Source: Ferruginibacter sp. (GTDB lineage: Bacteria; Bacteroidota; Bacteroidia; Chitinophagales; Chitinophagaceae). Taken from it: 6,723 nt of DNA. Made by a program: the position numbers and the translations under genes. The stretch's first letter is position 1; each line of letters opens with the position of its first letter. The stretch is taken from contig JANYFI010000320.1 in NCBI GenBank assembly GCA_025362765.1, positions 1 through 6,723 on the forward strand, read 5' to 3'. The notes under the pieces were generated by a model. That model saw only the letters and a list, made by a program, of their open reading frames with translations. It did no database searches and was not told where the DNA came from. This document shows, piece by piece, positions 5,783-6,723 of the stretch.

Positions 5783-5825
5783 CGTTTAAAGCTTTTCATT
5801 CTGAATCCAGAGCAGCTATTAAACG
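5783..5825. repeat. Inverted repeat upstream of the SDR gene
   Basis: CGTTTAAAGCT (5783-5793) pairs with AGCTATTAAACG (5814-5825), 11 pairs with a single bulged base and a 20-base loop. No T-run follows, so it does not look like a terminator for the OmpA-type gene. The rest of the 238-base spacer 5649-5886 shows no credible gene or RNA to me apart from the promoter-like box at 5856-5863. Confidence 0.35.
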
Positions 5826-5855
5826 GCGAGAAATACCAGTTTTCCCGGATTGGGT

Positions 5856-5863
5856 TATCTTCG
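5856..5863 (+). promoter_or_regulatory. -7-like promoter element for the SDR gene
   Basis: TATCTTCG matches TAnnTTTG except for one base (T to C) and lies 23 bases before the ATG at 5887, giving a short leader. No TTG lies at the -33 distance. A promoter is expected here because the upstream spacer is long. Confidence 0.4.
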
Positions 5864-5886
5864 CAACCAATCTTTAACAGCTAACT

Positions 5887-6723
5887 ATGATTCTTGTTAC
5901 AGGCGGAAGCGGTTTACTGGGTGCAGAAGTGATTACACAACTGCTGGCACAGGGCAAAAAGGTTACGGCCATTTACAATACCACTGCCCTGCCGGCTTTT
6001 AATTCCTCTTTACTAACACCGGTACAATGTAATATCATGGATGTGGTGGGATTAGAGGAATTGATGCAACAGGGTATAACGCAAGTGTACCATTGCGCTG
6101 CCATTGTAACATTTAATCCGCACCGTAAAAAAGAGCTATTTAAAATAAATATAGAAGGCACCGCTAACGTTGTAAATGCGGCGTTAAATGCAGGTGTTGG
6201 CAAAATGGCCTACGTAAGTTCTGTAGCGGCGCTAGGAAAAAAAATGCAGGGTGAGATCATTGATGAAACCATGCCCTGGACAGAAGAAAACAGCCAAAGT
6301 AATTATGGTGAAAGCAAATACCTTGCAGAACTGGAAGTTTGGCGGGGTATAGGCGAAGGCCTGGATGCGATAATAGTGAACCCCACTATTATCTTGGGCG
6401 CTGGCAACTGGGAGGCGGGCAGTTCGCAAATTTTCAAAAGCGTATATGATGAGTTTCCCTGGTACACTGATGGCGTGAATGGCTTTGTAGATGTAAGAGA
6501 TGTGGCAGCAGCAATGCTGCAATTAATGGACAGCAATATTACCGCAGAACGTTTTATAGTAAGCGCCGAAAATAAAACTTACCAGGATATATTTGACCTG
6601 ATAGCCGTTGCTTTCAATAAAAAAAAGCCCTATAAAAAAGTAACGCCTTTCATTGCTGAAATGGTGTGGCGGCTGGAGGCAATTAAAAGCCGCTTCACGG
6701 GCAAAGAACCTTTGCTGACAAAA
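5887..6723 (+). CDS. NAD(P)-dependent epimerase/dehydratase, extended SDR (3' end beyond window)
   Basis: The frame from the ATG at 5887 is open to the right edge, giving 279 residues of an extended short-chain dehydrogenase. MILVTGGSGLLG (1-12) contains the Rossmann dinucleotide loop GGSGLLG (6-12). VYHCAAIVTF (67-76) is the usual cofactor-side strand after the adenine pocket. YVSSVAALG (109-117) supplies the active-site Ser, and YGESK (140-144) gives the catalytic Tyr140 and Lys144. NPTIILGAGNW (165-175) and FVDVRDVAAAM (200-210) are substrate-domain signatures of the dihydroflavonol-reductase/3-beta-HSD-like branch. Substrates in that branch range from nucleotide sugars to hydroxy-ketones, and nothing here fixes the substrate. 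The start is supported by the Rossmann strand beginning at residue 2 and by the box at 5856-5863. The usual ~320-340-residue length implies that roughly 50 residues are missing off the edge. Expected to be cytoplasmic. Confidence 0.92.
   Translation, partial: MILVTGGSGLLGAEVITQLLAQGKKVTAIYNTTALPAFNSSLLTPVQCNIMDVVGLEELMQQGITQVYHCAAIVTFNPHRKKELFKINIEGTANVVNAALNAGVGKMAYVSSVAALGKKMQGEIIDETMPWTEENSQSNYGESKYLAELEVWRGIGEGLDAIIVNPTIILGAGNWEAGSSQIFKSVYDEFPWYTDGVNGFVDVRDVAAAMLQLMDSNITAERFIVSAENKTYQDIFDLIAVAFNKKKPYKKVTPFIAEMVWRLEAIKSRFTGKEPLLTK

Noticed and set aside
1..6723. CRISPR arrays, tRNA/rRNA genes, transposases, phage or defence genes
   Set aside because: No regularly spaced repeats, no cloverleaf or rRNA-like stretches, and no transposase, integrase, nuclease or toxin-antitoxin motifs were seen in any frame read.

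Overview
The window looks like ordinary chromosome from a member of the Bacteroidota, most likely the Chitinophagaceae/Sphingobacteria side. Three things point there: modest GC with AT-rich spacers and no strong Shine-Dalgarno sequences, start regions carrying the Bacteroidota -7 element (TAnnTTTG), and proteins that read as Bacteroidota variants of their families (PheS with an ISARAHCFFHQVEG motif 2, the divergent arginase-like formimidoylglutamase group, a glycine-zipper OmpA lipoprotein). The taxonomic call is inference; there is no rRNA gene here.

Layout, left to right. (1) The 3' end of a hydroxypyruvate-isomerase-like TIM-barrel gene (+), closed by an intrinsic terminator. (2) Two minus-strand genes: an arginase-fold protein (1886-3013) and, downstream of it, a class C D-Ala-D-Ala carboxypeptidase/endopeptidase lipoprotein of the DacB/PBP4 family (339-1787). 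The 98-base gap between them carries short direct repeats. The first ~43 codons of dacB include an 80-base GC-rich island that looks foreign to the gene. (3) A divergent intergenic region (3014-3194) with two separate 14-bp tandem duplications and -7 promoter elements facing both ways. (4) pheS (+), encoding the phenylalanyl-tRNA synthetase alpha subunit, with a -7 element only four bases before its ATG, and no pheT beside it. It is followed by a good terminator and a second, AT-rich hairpin with a T-run. (5) Two envelope lipoproteins in tandem (+), 18 bases apart: a small lipocalin-like protein and a glycine-zipper/OmpA-domain protein expected to bind peptidoglycan. (6) A 238-base spacer, then the 5' part of an extended short-chain dehydrogenase (NAD-dependent epimerase/dehydratase) that runs off the right edge.

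Functionally the window mixes housekeeping (pheS), cell-wall and envelope maintenance (dacB, the two lipoproteins) and metabolism (Hyi-like, arginase-like, SDR). Nothing supports a defence system, CRISPR array, prophage or integron. The points most worth a second look are the compositional island fused to the dacB N-terminus, the missing canonical metal ligands in the arginase-like enzyme, and the short repeats in the spacers.
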